DNA of 64,000 nt from Fulvivirga maritima (GTDB taxonomy: Bacteria; Bacteroidota; Bacteroidia; Cytophagales; Cyclobacteriaceae), in the NCBI RefSeq assembly GCF_021389955.1, contig NZ_CP089980.1:1177501-1241500 (forward strand), given 5' to 3'. Below are positions 52,387 to 61,459 of this stretch, piece after piece. Under the pieces are notes generated by a model, which was not told where the DNA came from, ran no database searches, and saw nothing but the letters and a program-made list of their open reading frames with translations. The translations under genes were made by a program, and so were the position numbers. The stretch's first letter is position 1. Every line of letters starts with the position of its first letter.

Positions 52387-53460
52387 TTAACTTAAAATAT
52401 TATTTAATTTTTGGATCTGCTCCATCAAATTCAATCGTTTGGTATTTTCAAAATTAAAATTATACCCACTAGCGACTTTTAATAGGTTTTCACTCATCTC
52501 AAGCACATCCCCTTCCTCGCTTAGAAATCCATTAACACCATGTTTAACAATTTCTGGTATCCCTGAGTGATTAGTAGATATAACTGGTTTCCTTAGAGAA
52601 AGAGCTTCTATAATCGCTACAGGAAGTCCTTCGGAATCCCCATCACTTGCCACCATTGAATGCTGTATAAAACCCTGGCAACCAGTCATTAATCCTAAAA
52701 CCTTATCATGTTCAAGGGCTCCTTTAAATTCTATTATAGATGAAAGTCCAAGACCTCGAACAATTAATTTGCATAAAGACAAGTATTCCCCATCCCCTAC
52801 CATTATTAATTTAAGCTTATTATTGCTCCTATAAGCCTCATGAAAAGCCATAATCGTTAAAAATGGAGCCTTCTTCTCTACAAACCTACCTACAGCCAAG
52901 AAATAACTTGATTTTTCACAATTCAAACCATCTTTCTTATAAAGAAAATCCGTTCCACATGGAATTATTTTAATTTTATCAAGTTCAGCACCTAAACTTA
53001 ATAGTTGTTTTTTCATATGAGCAGATACCACTATCAAATTAGATGCATAATTTAGAACATCTTCGTAAAATTCTCTAGTTGCATACTTAAATTTGTAGGC
53101 ATCATGTCCGTGAAAATGTATGGTATAAGGAATATTAGCATTCACACAGGCCCTATAACAGACTTTTGCAGTAACGCCATATTCAATTAGGACATGCGTT
53201 ACTCTTCTTTTAAGAAGATAATTTGCTAAAATCCTCTGTTGTTGAGAGTAGAAGGATTCCTTCAAAAGGATACGTTTAGCATACCTGATAAGACGAATAA
53301 AGAAACTGTGATTCCCAATATATACTGAATTCTCATTCGAGAGTACTCCATTGTTAATTGTAATCAAGACTTTTTCTCCATCCAGATACTTAACATGATT
53401 AGCAATAAAGGTCTCTGAATATTTCCCTAAACTAGGTGCAACAATTGCCAATACTTTCAT
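52387..53460 (-). CDS. Glycosyltransferase family 4 (WcaL/AmsK-like)
   Basis: This 357-residue GT-B enzyme opens MKVLAIVAPSLGKYSETFI and has VSAHMKKQLLSLGA, FLAVGRFVEKKAPF and the donor motif GLPVAIIEALSLRKPVIST with HSGIPEIVKHGVNGFL. The pattern resembles WcaL/AmsK-type colanic-acid and amylovoran transferases. Its ATG overlaps the preceding methyltransferase stop by four bases. Confidence 0.9.
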   Translation of the reverse strand: MKVLAIVAPSLGKYSETFIANHVKYLDGEKVLITINNGVLSNENSVYIGNHSFFIRLIRYAKRILLKESFYSQQQRILANYLLKRRVTHVLIEYGVTAKVCYRACVNANIPYTIHFHGHDAYKFKYATREFYEDVLNYASNLIVVSAHMKKQLLSLGAELDKIKIIPCGTDFLYKKDGLNCEKSSYFLAVGRFVEKKAPFLTIMAFHEAYRSNNKLKLIMVGDGEYLSLCKLIVRGLGLSSIIEFKGALEHDKVLGLMTGCQGFIQHSMVASDGDSEGLPVAIIEALSLRKPVISTNHSGIPEIVKHGVNGFLSEEGDVLEMSENLLKVASGYNFNFENTKRLNLMEQIQKLNNILS

Positions 53461-54236
53461 AAAAATCTCTTAATGGATAATTTAGCACTCTGAACAGCTG
53501 ACAGCTTAGGCAAATAATCTGCTGAATTTGGCATTTTTTTTAGGAAAGAGTATTTTTCATAAAAGTTGGAGAGCCTAATATCTGATTTATTAATCGTCTC
53601 TCTTCGAATTGCACCCACGCATAATTCAGCAATAAAATAATCGTGAGGATTCCATATGCTCATGCATTCAAAATAACTTATTTCTCCGTTAATTCCATCT
53701 GCAAAACATTGAAGCACTTCAATATCAACATCCTCATCTATGGGTTGGAGTCCATCTGGTTTATTTTTCCTCAAATGCTCTTGATGTCTCACTGTTGGGC
53801 AGGTTAATATGACTTGTCCATCTGGGTTAAGACAATTACATATATTTTCATAGAATTTCTCACGGTTTCCCTTTGCAATATGCTCAAACACATCTAGCAA
53901 AATGACAACATCAAATTTCCCTGAAGGAAAGTCTGATGTCAAATCCATACTATAGTAGTTTAGATTAGAGTTTTCAAAAATGCAACTAGCTATAGAATGC
54001 AGATGACTACTGATATCATAAGCCTCTACTTTTGCCTTTGGAAAATGCTTGCTAAATTCATAAGAGCTCCACCCTAGTCCATAGCCCAGATCAAGAATTC
54101 TACTTGTACCTTTTGGAATTCTTCGAATAGTTCTAAAAATAGCATTTTCAATTCTCTTATTAGGTTTAAAAAAATCTTGTATTAATTTATCTGAAAAATC
54201 ATCATAAAACCTCTTAATATCCTTTTCATCTAACAT
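53457..54236 (-). CDS. Class I SAM-dependent methyltransferase
   Basis: This 259-residue protein has the SAM-binding motif RILDLGYGLGWSSYEFS, an acidic residue after motif I (VEAYDIS) and motif III-like FDVVILLDVFEHI. It probably methylates a sugar or caps the glycan, which in Wzm/Wzt systems can control chain length; this is inference. I start at the ATG at 54236 (MLDEKD); the TTG at 54245 is less likely. Confidence 0.87.
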   Translation of the reverse strand: MLDEKDIKRFYDDFSDKLIQDFFKPNKRIENAIFRTIRRIPKGTSRILDLGYGLGWSSYEFSKHFPKAKVEAYDISSHLHSIASCIFENSNLNYYSMDLTSDFPSGKFDVVILLDVFEHIAKGNREKFYENICNCLNPDGQVILTCPTVRHQEHLRKNKPDGLQPIDEDVDIEVLQCFADGINGEISYFECMSIWNPHDYFIAELCVGAIRRETINKSDIRLSNFYEKYSFLKKMPNSADYLPKLSAVQSAKLSIKRFL

Positions 54237-54266
54237 GAACCACAATTTTAATTAATATCAATACTC

Positions 54267-54962
54267 TTATTCATTGTAATTAAACGACTTTATAAAATCT
54301 TCATTTACCCTTTCAATTATTTTTATACTTTCAGGATTCAAATCAACCTTATAACGTGCTTGCCCCGTAATTTTGCTTGACCATCTTTTCCTATATTGAA
54401 TATCCAATTCATTTTCAATTTCATTAATATCAAATTTCAATTCACAGAAATCGGCTATCCCCTTTAAAACACTCCCTTTATCATTTAAAAAATCCTCGTA
54501 TCTTATAATTTTAACTTCATCTGGATGCTGGGACTTATACTCTAAACATAATTGTAAATACTTATTCCACCGGTAAGACAAAGTCTCTACTATATTTCTG
54601 GGAGAACATCGCAACCAAGCAACATTCAGAAACAAGCCATTAAAATCATATTCAAGCCTTTCCAAAATTGACGCGACATTATCTCTTGGATCCCTTATAA
54701 CGTATATCACTCTAAACTTAAACAAAGAAATATATCTTAAGTATGGCAAAATAGTTGCAAATCCAGGTACTTTAACAATGTAATATTTATTAATATCAAC
54801 AAACAATCTCAAAGAAAAAGTAAATTTTTGAAGAAAAATGATAGGATACAAATACCATGTATACTCTGGGTCATCTAAAATGTTTTTTTTTGTTGCTCTA
54901 GCTAAAAGATTACTAATAGCACTTGTTCCCGAACGTTCGCAACCAACAACTAACACTTTCAT
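54267..54962 (-). CDS. Sulfotransferase
   Basis: This 231-residue PAPS-dependent sulfotransferase has the 5'-phosphosulfate loop VGCERSGTSAISNLL (about 6-20) and the 3'-phosphate motif RDPRDNVASIL (about 112-122). It would sulfate a hydroxyl group of the exported glycan. The four-base overlap with the ABC ATPase gene ties it to the exporter. No PAPS-synthesis genes are in the window. Confidence 0.87.
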   Translation of the reverse strand: MKVLVVGCERSGTSAISNLLARATKKNILDDPEYTWYLYPIIFLQKFTFSLRLFVDINKYYIVKVPGFATILPYLRYISLFKFRVIYVIRDPRDNVASILERLEYDFNGLFLNVAWLRCSPRNIVETLSYRWNKYLQLCLEYKSQHPDEVKIIRYEDFLNDKGSVLKGIADFCELKFDINEIENELDIQYRKRWSSKITGQARYKVDLNPESIKIIERVNEDFIKSFNYNE

Positions 54963-56179
54963 TCGTAAGAAAAATAATGTTCAACTAATACTCCATCATT
55001 GAGTTTTGGCAATTCTCCTGAGCCAAAATAATCTCCACTATCAACATAAAAACTAACAACATCAACATAATCAGAAAGTATTGACCTATCAACAGATGCA
55101 ATTCTTATATCAATTGAATAATTTCCATCGAACAATGGTAATTTGTTCAACGTACAAGATATTGAGTTTATCCCGTTATGTATAATTAAAGAATGAGAAG
55201 TAAATTGATTATTGCACAAGAACTTGGTATTTCCATATTTATCCTTGAACAATAACCTTATTAAACCTTCAAATGATTCCCCGACATACTGAATTCCTAT
55301 CTCAATTTTTAGTTTCACACCACTTGCAATAACATTATTGGGGTGTGATGAATAAAAATTAATATTCTTAATCATCAGGTTAGATTTATCCTTTATTATG
55401 GATAAATTTAAAGTATCGTTATCCTTTTTAGATAAATTGGTATATAATCCTACTATAGAGGAAATATTACCTTGGGATTCTAGTTGTCCACCGTTAAGTA
55501 AGACTCCAAATCCACATAATTTCTCAACAGCAAGAATATTATGACTCACAAACAAAACCGTCCTTCCTTCATTCTTGCTCACCTCATCCATCTTACCCAG
55601 ACATTTCTTTTGAAACTCGGCATCGCCTACAGCTAGTACTTCATCGACGATTAAGATCTCTGGTTCTAAATGAGCTGCTACGCTAAATGCCAGACGGACT
55701 TTCATGCCTGAGCTATAGTGTTTCACAGGGGTGTCAATGAATTTCTCAACACCACTAAAGGCCACTATCTCATCAAACTTGGCTTTTATCTCAGCTCGTT
55801 TCATGCCCAGGATAGTACCATTTAGGTAAATATTTTCCCTACCACTAAGCTCCATATGGAAGCCTGTACCTACTTCAAGTAGTGAAGACACACGGCCATT
55901 GATTTCAAACCTACCTGTAGTTGGTTCTGTAATCCTGCTAAGGATTTTCAAAAGGGTGCTTTTACCGGCTCCATTTCTGCCAATAATGCCTACTGCCTCG
56001 CCCTTTTTTATTTCAAAATCAATATCCTTCAGCGCCCAAAAATCTTCTTTTGTATTACTGGTCTTACCTAGTAATTTTGACAATTTGGCACCGAAAGCAT
56101 TTCTGAGATCGCCCTCCTTTTTATGGCCAATCTCATATTTTTTACCTAGTCCTTCGACTTTTATTGCTACATCTCCCAT
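54959..56179 (-). CDS. wzt: Polysaccharide ABC exporter ATPase with C-terminal glycan-binding domain
   Basis: This 406-residue protein has Walker A GRNGAGKSTLLK (67-78), the signature YSSGMK (155-160), Walker B LIVDEVLAVGD (176-186) and the switch His in FVSHN (about 213). The C-terminal about 150 residues form a separate Wzt-C-like beta domain that in O-antigen systems recognises the capped chain end before export. Together with the permease it is the Wzm/Wzt-type exporter. It starts 2 bases after the permease gene. Confidence 0.92.
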   Translation of the reverse strand: MGDVAIKVEGLGKKYEIGHKKEGDLRNAFGAKLSKLLGKTSNTKEDFWALKDIDFEIKKGEAVGIIGRNGAGKSTLLKILSRITEPTTGRFEINGRVSSLLEVGTGFHMELSGRENIYLNGTILGMKRAEIKAKFDEIVAFSGVEKFIDTPVKHYSSGMKVRLAFSVAAHLEPEILIVDEVLAVGDAEFQKKCLGKMDEVSKNEGRTVLFVSHNILAVEKLCGFGVLLNGGQLESQGNISSIVGLYTNLSKKDNDTLNLSIIKDKSNLMIKNINFYSSHPNNVIASGVKLKIEIGIQYVGESFEGLIRLLFKDKYGNTKFLCNNQFTSHSLIIHNGINSISCTLNKLPLFDGNYSIDIRIASVDRSILSDYVDVVSFYVDSGDYFGSGELPKLNDGVLVEHYFSYE

Positions 56180-56181
56180 CT

Positions 56182-57009
56182 TTAGACTACATCTGCCATT
56201 ATACGCTCTACCTTTTTAAAGTAGAAAAGCGACGATATAAACAAAATAATTATTATTGAAAAAGAAATCAAGCTATATACTGATGGAGGTTGCTGTCCTA
56301 GTAAAGTCCACCGAAATCCTTCGATCACTCCGACCATCGGGTTAAGGTAATATAGTACATTAGCCCAATCAGGAAGATTATTCATAACTAGTGATGAAGG
56401 GTATCCTACTGGAGTGGCATATAACCCAAATTGAACCAAAAATGGAACAACATGCTTAAAATCACGAAAGCGAATGGTTAGTGCACTCATCCATATACCT
56501 ACCGCCAGGGCAGATATCATGGCCATAATTAAAAACAAAGGAAAATAAATGATATTAATTGAAGGGGTAAATCCGTAAATCATCATTAATACCACCACCA
56601 GAAATAACCCAATAGAAAAATCTACCAGCCCTACTACGGCTTTAGATAAAGGAATTACTAACCTGGGGAAGTAAATTTTCTTAACCATTTCCTGAGCAGA
56701 AATGATAGAATCTCCTGCTTGCGCTAATACAAAAGAAAAATAACTCCATGCAGCCATTCCTGATATCGCAAAAAGAGGATATGGAACATCACCAGTATCT
56801 ACTTTTATAGCTCTACCAAAAACCATAATAAATATTAACAAAGTAGCTAATGGCTGAATGAAAACCCATATCAGACCCAATGCTGTCTGAGCATACCTCA
56901 CTCTCAAGTCTCGGTAGGCTAGAATTAAAAATAAGTCTTTATATTGAAATAATTCCTTAAGATTTAGGCGTAAACCTTTTTTATTTGCATCAACTACTAA
57001 CTTATGCAT
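56182..57009 (-). CDS. wzm: Polysaccharide ABC exporter permease
   Basis: This 275-residue ABC-2 type permease has about six membrane segments. The conserved early motif YRDLRVRYAQTALGLIWVFIQP and the later GFRWTLLG are typical for Wzm-type O-antigen or capsule exporters. I start at the ATG at 57009; a longer reading from 57063 would run into the divergent gene with non-family sequence. It is the first gene of the polysaccharide operon. Its start codon shares a six-base palindrome with the divergent gene. Confidence 0.92.
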   Translation of the reverse strand: MHKLVVDANKKGLRLNLKELFQYKDLFLILAYRDLRVRYAQTALGLIWVFIQPLATLLIFIMVFGRAIKVDTGDVPYPLFAISGMAAWSYFSFVLAQAGDSIISAQEMVKKIYFPRLVIPLSKAVVGLVDFSIGLFLVVVLMMIYGFTPSINIIYFPLFLIMAMISALAVGIWMSALTIRFRDFKHVVPFLVQFGLYATPVGYPSSLVMNNLPDWANVLYYLNPMVGVIEGFRWTLLGQQPPSVYSLISFSIIIILFISSLFYFKKVERIMADVV

Positions 57010-58089
57010 TCTAAGTCTATACTTTTTATCACTCCCTATCCTCCCGGAGAAGCTCCGAGTCAACGCTTTCGATTTGAACAGTATTTAATGTTATTAAAAA
57101 ACGAAGGCTTTAGCATTGATTTTCAGCCATTTCTAACCGAAAGAGGATGGTTTACTCTTTACAAAGATGGTAAATTCATCCTCAAACTTTATCATTTTAC
57201 TAAAGGATTTGTAACCCGTTTTTTCACTTTATTTAAAATATACAATTACGATTTTATTTTTATTCACCGGGAAGCATCTCCCGCCGGACCACCTGTTTTT
57301 GAGTGGTTTATATCTAAAATATTAAATAAAAAGATAATTTACGATTTTGATGATGCTATTTGGCTAGAAGATCCTGACGAAAGTGGCTCTTTTAAAAGTA
57401 AAGTGAAATGGAAAAGTAAGGTGAAGCGTATTTGCCAATGGAGTTGGAAGGTAAGTGCCGGCAATCAATTTCTAGCTGATTTTGCTTCAAATTATTGTAA
57501 AAACGTAGTTATTACTCCTACTACTATTGACACGGAACATCAGCACACACCAACTTTAAAAGAATCTTCTCCTTCCCAAAAATTAGTTATTGGCTGGACA
57601 GGCACACACAGTACGCTACAGTACCTCACTCCTCTTATTCCTATAATTGAGGTGCTAGAAAAAGAATATGAATTTGACTTTCTAGTGATCTCCAACAAAA
57701 AACCTGGTTTTCCATTAAAATCATTAAAATTCATTCCCTGGAATAAAAAAAGTGAAATTGCTGACTTACAAAAAATAGACATAGGCGTAATGCCTTTAAG
57801 TGATGACCTGTGGTCACAAGGTAAATGTGGCTTTAAAGCGCTTCAATATATGGCTCTTAAAATTCCTGCTCTGGCTTCTCCTGTAGGAGTAAACACTCAA
57901 ATAATTGACAATGGAATTAATGGCTATCTGTGTAAGACAGATAATGATTGGCTGAAGTATTTAAGAGAATTACTTAAAGATTCAGAAAAAAGGCAAAGAA
58001 TGGGGGAACAAGCCAGGGTTAAAATCGAGAGTAACTATTCGGTCTCTGCCGTCTCTTCTAAATTCTTATCTTTATTTAAAGTGGAGTAA
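57004..58089 (+). CDS. Glycosyltransferase family 4
   Basis: This 361-residue GT-B enzyme opens ILFITPYPPGEAPSQRFRFEQ, then KKIIYDFDDAIWLEDP and VIGWTGTHSTLQYL, and has the donor motif GKCGFKALQYMALKIPALASP. It is transcribed away from the exporter operon. A stop codon lies two codons upstream of its ATG, so the start at 57004 is firm. Its promoter must lie inside the wzm coding region. Confidence 0.9.
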   Translation: MHSKSILFITPYPPGEAPSQRFRFEQYLMLLKNEGFSIDFQPFLTERGWFTLYKDGKFILKLYHFTKGFVTRFFTLFKIYNYDFIFIHREASPAGPPVFEWFISKILNKKIIYDFDDAIWLEDPDESGSFKSKVKWKSKVKRICQWSWKVSAGNQFLADFASNYCKNVVITPTTIDTEHQHTPTLKESSPSQKLVIGWTGTHSTLQYLTPLIPIIEVLEKEYEFDFLVISNKKPGFPLKSLKFIPWNKKSEIADLQKIDIGVMPLSDDLWSQGKCGFKALQYMALKIPALASPVGVNTQIIDNGINGYLCKTDNDWLKYLRELLKDSEKRQRMGEQARVKIESNYSVSAVSSKFLSLFKVE

Positions 58090-59378
58090 TAGTAAATAAT
58101 GATTAAACCCACCAAATAGAACGGCATAAGAGGAATTTTATAACGGGAAAGCGTACCGAAATTATAGGATGAGATACCTACTGCAAAGGCGAATACTACC
58201 GAAAATGTAATGCAAAATAATACATCTGGTTGAAATAAGTATTGGAAAAAGTTCCTTACCCCAAATTTCCACATCATCCATAGTGTTAAAAACAAAAAGC
58301 CCATGGCTTCTAAAGAGGATAGTAACATCAATGGGTTACGCACTTCCCAAAGATAGGGCCTGAATAAAGATACATTCACTGCCGAAGGAAATAGCTTTAT
58401 CATACTCCCAAAAGAACCATCAAGCTCTCCTAGCGTATATCCGGAATTCTCTCCTTGTCTGGCTCCCCAGCCATACCGAATATCATAAGCTGTTACTTGA
58501 GCTGTGGTGGCAATATTTTCTAATGCATATTTAGAATTTTGTTCACCGACCTTATCAATAGCAAAATAGCCGACTCCAAGTGCAACCAATAGTAAAAATG
58601 GAGCTAACATAAACTTCAATGCTATGGATTGGATTTGCTCAATTTTACTAACAAAGTACCATAGAATAAGTGCCGGAAGGAAACAAAGCAATATGTAGAC
58701 TTTAATTTGCAATATCAAAAATGAGCAGAACGCAAGAATGACAATATTAACAATATTCCAACTACGTCTTAAAAAGAGCTGATCAAAGCTATAGGTAATC
58801 CACGCTATTGCGCCTAATGTTACTGTATCCTTCAATATACCAGACCCCCAAAAGAACACAGAAGGCACAAATAATATTGCTAAAGCCAGCCAATTGTTCA
58901 TTACCGGATATTTAGTACTAAAAGTCATGTACATAGCCCACATACCAGAAAAGCTTAGTGCTGCAAAAATTACAGCAGTAGCAGAATAGGTAGAAAAGGT
59001 TATCAAATCGATAAGGGAGACTATTTTTATTAAAAAGTAAGAGTGCTCATCTCTAAAGTACCAGATATGTGAAGCATAGGTATATACTCCCTCATAATTA
59101 CCATCTGCAGTGAGCATTTTATATCCTGTAGAAAAAGAATCATTAAAGGCCTTCCAAACCCAACGACTACCATGGGTATGGTAAGCAAACGTATCTCCTC
59201 CTCCATAATAAAACTGATATACCATTCCTATGGCAATGGCCCCTACTATTTTTACGCTAAGACCTGGAATGAAATACTTCATAGTGCTTTCATTACTCAC
59301 ATATGGCCTAATGATGTACGCCAAAACATACACCACTATCAGCACAATAGGAGTTACTATAAAGTCTTTTAATTCCAT
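58035..59378 (-). CDS. Polytopic membrane protein, glycan polymerase or glycosyltransferase-like
   Basis: This 447-residue protein has about ten membrane segments. Conserved polar motifs on the loops are GGGDTFAYHTHG, FWGSGILKDTVTL and the C-terminal LSRYKIPLMPF. Such architecture occurs in polysaccharide polymerases and GT-C-type transferases, but I do not recognise a named family. It overlaps the end of the glycosyltransferase on the other strand by 55 bases. A role with the nearby glycan cluster is inference. Confidence 0.6.
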   Translation of the reverse strand: MELKDFIVTPIVLIVVYVLAYIIRPYVSNESTMKYFIPGLSVKIVGAIAIGMVYQFYYGGGDTFAYHTHGSRWVWKAFNDSFSTGYKMLTADGNYEGVYTYASHIWYFRDEHSYFLIKIVSLIDLITFSTYSATAVIFAALSFSGMWAMYMTFSTKYPVMNNWLALAILFVPSVFFWGSGILKDTVTLGAIAWITYSFDQLFLRRSWNIVNIVILAFCSFLILQIKVYILLCFLPALILWYFVSKIEQIQSIALKFMLAPFLLLVALGVGYFAIDKVGEQNSKYALENIATTAQVTAYDIRYGWGARQGENSGYTLGELDGSFGSMIKLFPSAVNVSLFRPYLWEVRNPLMLLSSLEAMGFLFLTLWMMWKFGVRNFFQYLFQPDVLFCITFSVVFAFAVGISSYNFGTLSRYKIPLMPFYLVGLIIIYYYSTLNKDKNLEETAETE

Positions 59379-59387
59379 TGATATGAT

Positions 59388-60575
59388 CTAAAAATCACGA
59401 AGCTTTTCACGAGCTTTTCTATGGACATCATCTTTGCGCTTAGCTTGCTTTTTCACTAGCTTATAATAGCGCTTAGACTCACGGTCATTACCTTCCTGTT
59501 TATAGATATCTCCCAAGGCCAACAGTGAATAATGATAATAACCTGTGTCTGTAGCCTCAATCTCTTCAGAAAAGTTTTTTGCTCTTATATAATAATACTT
59601 TGCCTTTTCATTATTATGCTCAGATTCATAAATCTGTCCTAGAAAAAAAGCAGCATAACGACCACTGGTTCCTTCATAGCCTATCATGTCATCATCTATT
59701 CGCTTAATGATTTGCTCTGCCACTGGCTTAGCAGCACTAAATCTGCCAGAAGAATATAGCAACCGGGCATAATACCTATGAAAATAAGGATTATCAGGGT
59801 AAGTAGTATGAAGGTACTCCCCTATTTGTAATGCTTTAGGTCTATTATTTTCATAGCTATTGAGTATTCTCATGAGAAACACCATAGCTTCAATTCTGGT
59901 ATAAAAGGCATTGTAAGAAACTTCCGTTAACTGTTTAATACCTAACTTCTTATCTCCTTTAGGGAAAAATGCGATTATTGGCTTAAGCAACGGATAATTC
60001 TCTGGCACCCAAACAGAAAAGTAATTATATAAGGCCTTACCAAAAAGCAGCTCGGGGCTCAAGTCAGCATCATCTTCAATCTCATTCATGTAATTAAGAG
60101 CACTTTTACCTACCACTGCAGATTTAGCCCACTTGCTCCGCTCTTCTGTAGAGTACAGCCTGCCTTCAAAACCATAAGCGGCGGCAAGAAAAAAGGAGGC
60201 TTCTACCTTATGTTTAGGTTTATCATACATCTTTTTAGATATAGTAATAACCGTATCCATGTAAGCTAGAAAGGTCTCATCATGACTGGTATTATCCATG
60301 TCCGGCATAATTTTCCACCACTCACTAAGGCCTAGTAAAAAGTATGGCAAAGGATGGCCAGGATGCTTTTGTTTTAGCCATCGAAATTGTTGCTCAGCTT
60401 TGGCAAACTTGAAATTATAAAGATCGTTCATCGCCTGATTAATTTCTATCTGAAGTTGCATATCAGATAGCAATATCACCTGCTTATCTTCCTCATTATC
60501 GCTCTGAGCAAAAGAGAAAGATAGTACTGAACAATGGAATAATAATATTAAAAACCACCTCATAATTAGTTGCAT
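59388..60575 (-). CDS. Tetratricopeptide-repeat exported protein
   Basis: This 395-residue protein has a signal peptide (about residues 5-24, ending SFSFAQ) and then an array of TPR-like helical pairs (FKFAKAEQQFRWLKQKHPG, then YFHRYYARLLYSSGRF and YYYIRAKNFSEE). The start could be the ATG at 60575 or at 60563; the latter gives a more usual signal peptide. Function is unknown, probably periplasmic protein-protein interaction. It lies 9 bases after the membrane protein gene that follows it in transcription. Confidence 0.75.
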   Translation of the reverse strand: MQLIMRWFLILLFHCSVLSFSFAQSDNEEDKQVILLSDMQLQIEINQAMNDLYNFKFAKAEQQFRWLKQKHPGHPLPYFLLGLSEWWKIMPDMDNTSHDETFLAYMDTVITISKKMYDKPKHKVEASFFLAAAYGFEGRLYSTEERSKWAKSAVVGKSALNYMNEIEDDADLSPELLFGKALYNYFSVWVPENYPLLKPIIAFFPKGDKKLGIKQLTEVSYNAFYTRIEAMVFLMRILNSYENNRPKALQIGEYLHTTYPDNPYFHRYYARLLYSSGRFSAAKPVAEQIIKRIDDDMIGYEGTSGRYAAFFLGQIYESEHNNEKAKYYYIRAKNFSEEIEATDTGYYHYSLLALGDIYKQEGNDRESKRYYKLVKKQAKRKDDVHRKAREKLRDF

Positions 60576-60699
60576 AAAGATATATCTTTATTTTTTCTTT
60601 GCCTTATGATATTAATAATCCTTGTCATAAACGGTTAAAAGGTATCCTATGGTTCTAAGCGGCAGAAGAAAAAATATATGTTTCGCTTAATTTGCATCA

Positions 60700-61335
60700 A
60701 TGAACAAAAACAACACCACAAATAGCTCCTTCTTTGATATCAACAAATGGGCTGCTTTTGCCCTGATCTGTGCTGCCACTCTTGTACTCTTAGTAGCTAA
60801 AAAAGTTTTAGTAGAAAACAATACTGCTGCATTTGAAGTATTGGAATCTAGAGGAGAAATAGGCGTTTTTCAGCTTCTAAACACGCTCCAATACCTTTCC
60901 GTTCCTATAATCTATCTAATCAAATTTACCTCTATAGCCTTCGTATTATGGGTAGGGTCATTTATGTTTGGTTACAAAATCACTTTTGGACAAGTATGGC
61001 AGGTAGTTGCCATTTCAGAGCTTGTTTTCTTAATACCAGAAGTACTCAAAATACTTTGGTTCACCACCATTAAAACGGATCCTAACTTATTTGAAATCAA
61101 ATCATTCTACCCTTTTTCCTTAATCACATTATTTGATCCTTATGAGCTACCCAAAAAATGGTTTTACCCATTAAAAGCCTTAAATGTTTTCGAAGTAGTA
61201 TATTGGTTCATACTTGTAAGTGGCATTCATCATATGGCAGGAAAAAGAAAGAAAATTGCTTTCAGTATTGTATTTTCCTCTTACTGTCTTTTCTTTCTGC
61301 TTTGGCTGGGCTTTTACCTGATCGTTTATAAGTGA
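60700..61335 (+). CDS. Small polytopic membrane protein, Yip1-like, function unknown
   Basis: This 211-residue protein has about five membrane segments: WAAFALICAATLVLLVA, YLIKFTSIAFVLWVGSFMF, WQVVAISELVFLIPEVL, VVYWFILVSG and the C-terminal SYCLFFLLWLGFYLIVY. The layout resembles Yip1 or DUF-type proteins common in Bacteroidota. No catalytic motif is visible. It is divergent from the TPR gene and followed by 124 bases before the DUF2723 gene. Confidence 0.6.
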   Translation: MNKNNTTNSSFFDINKWAAFALICAATLVLLVAKKVLVENNTAAFEVLESRGEIGVFQLLNTLQYLSVPIIYLIKFTSIAFVLWVGSFMFGYKITFGQVWQVVAISELVFLIPEVLKILWFTTIKTDPNLFEIKSFYPFSLITLFDPYELPKKWFYPLKALNVFEVVYWFILVSGIHHMAGKRKKIAFSIVFSSYCLFFLLWLGFYLIVYK

Positions 61336-61459
61336 TTAAAGCCATTGATAAAATTGTTCATCTATAAAGTTTCTTATTGGCATACTAATTACGCCTTAAT
61401 ATGGTTAATTGTGCATAGTTCCTTATTTTCGCTTTCTAATTAAATAATTTAACATCCTA

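Noticed and set aside
57010-57063. Longer wzm start at 57063
   Set aside because: The added segment is basic and unlike the family, and would overlap the divergent gene by 60 bases.
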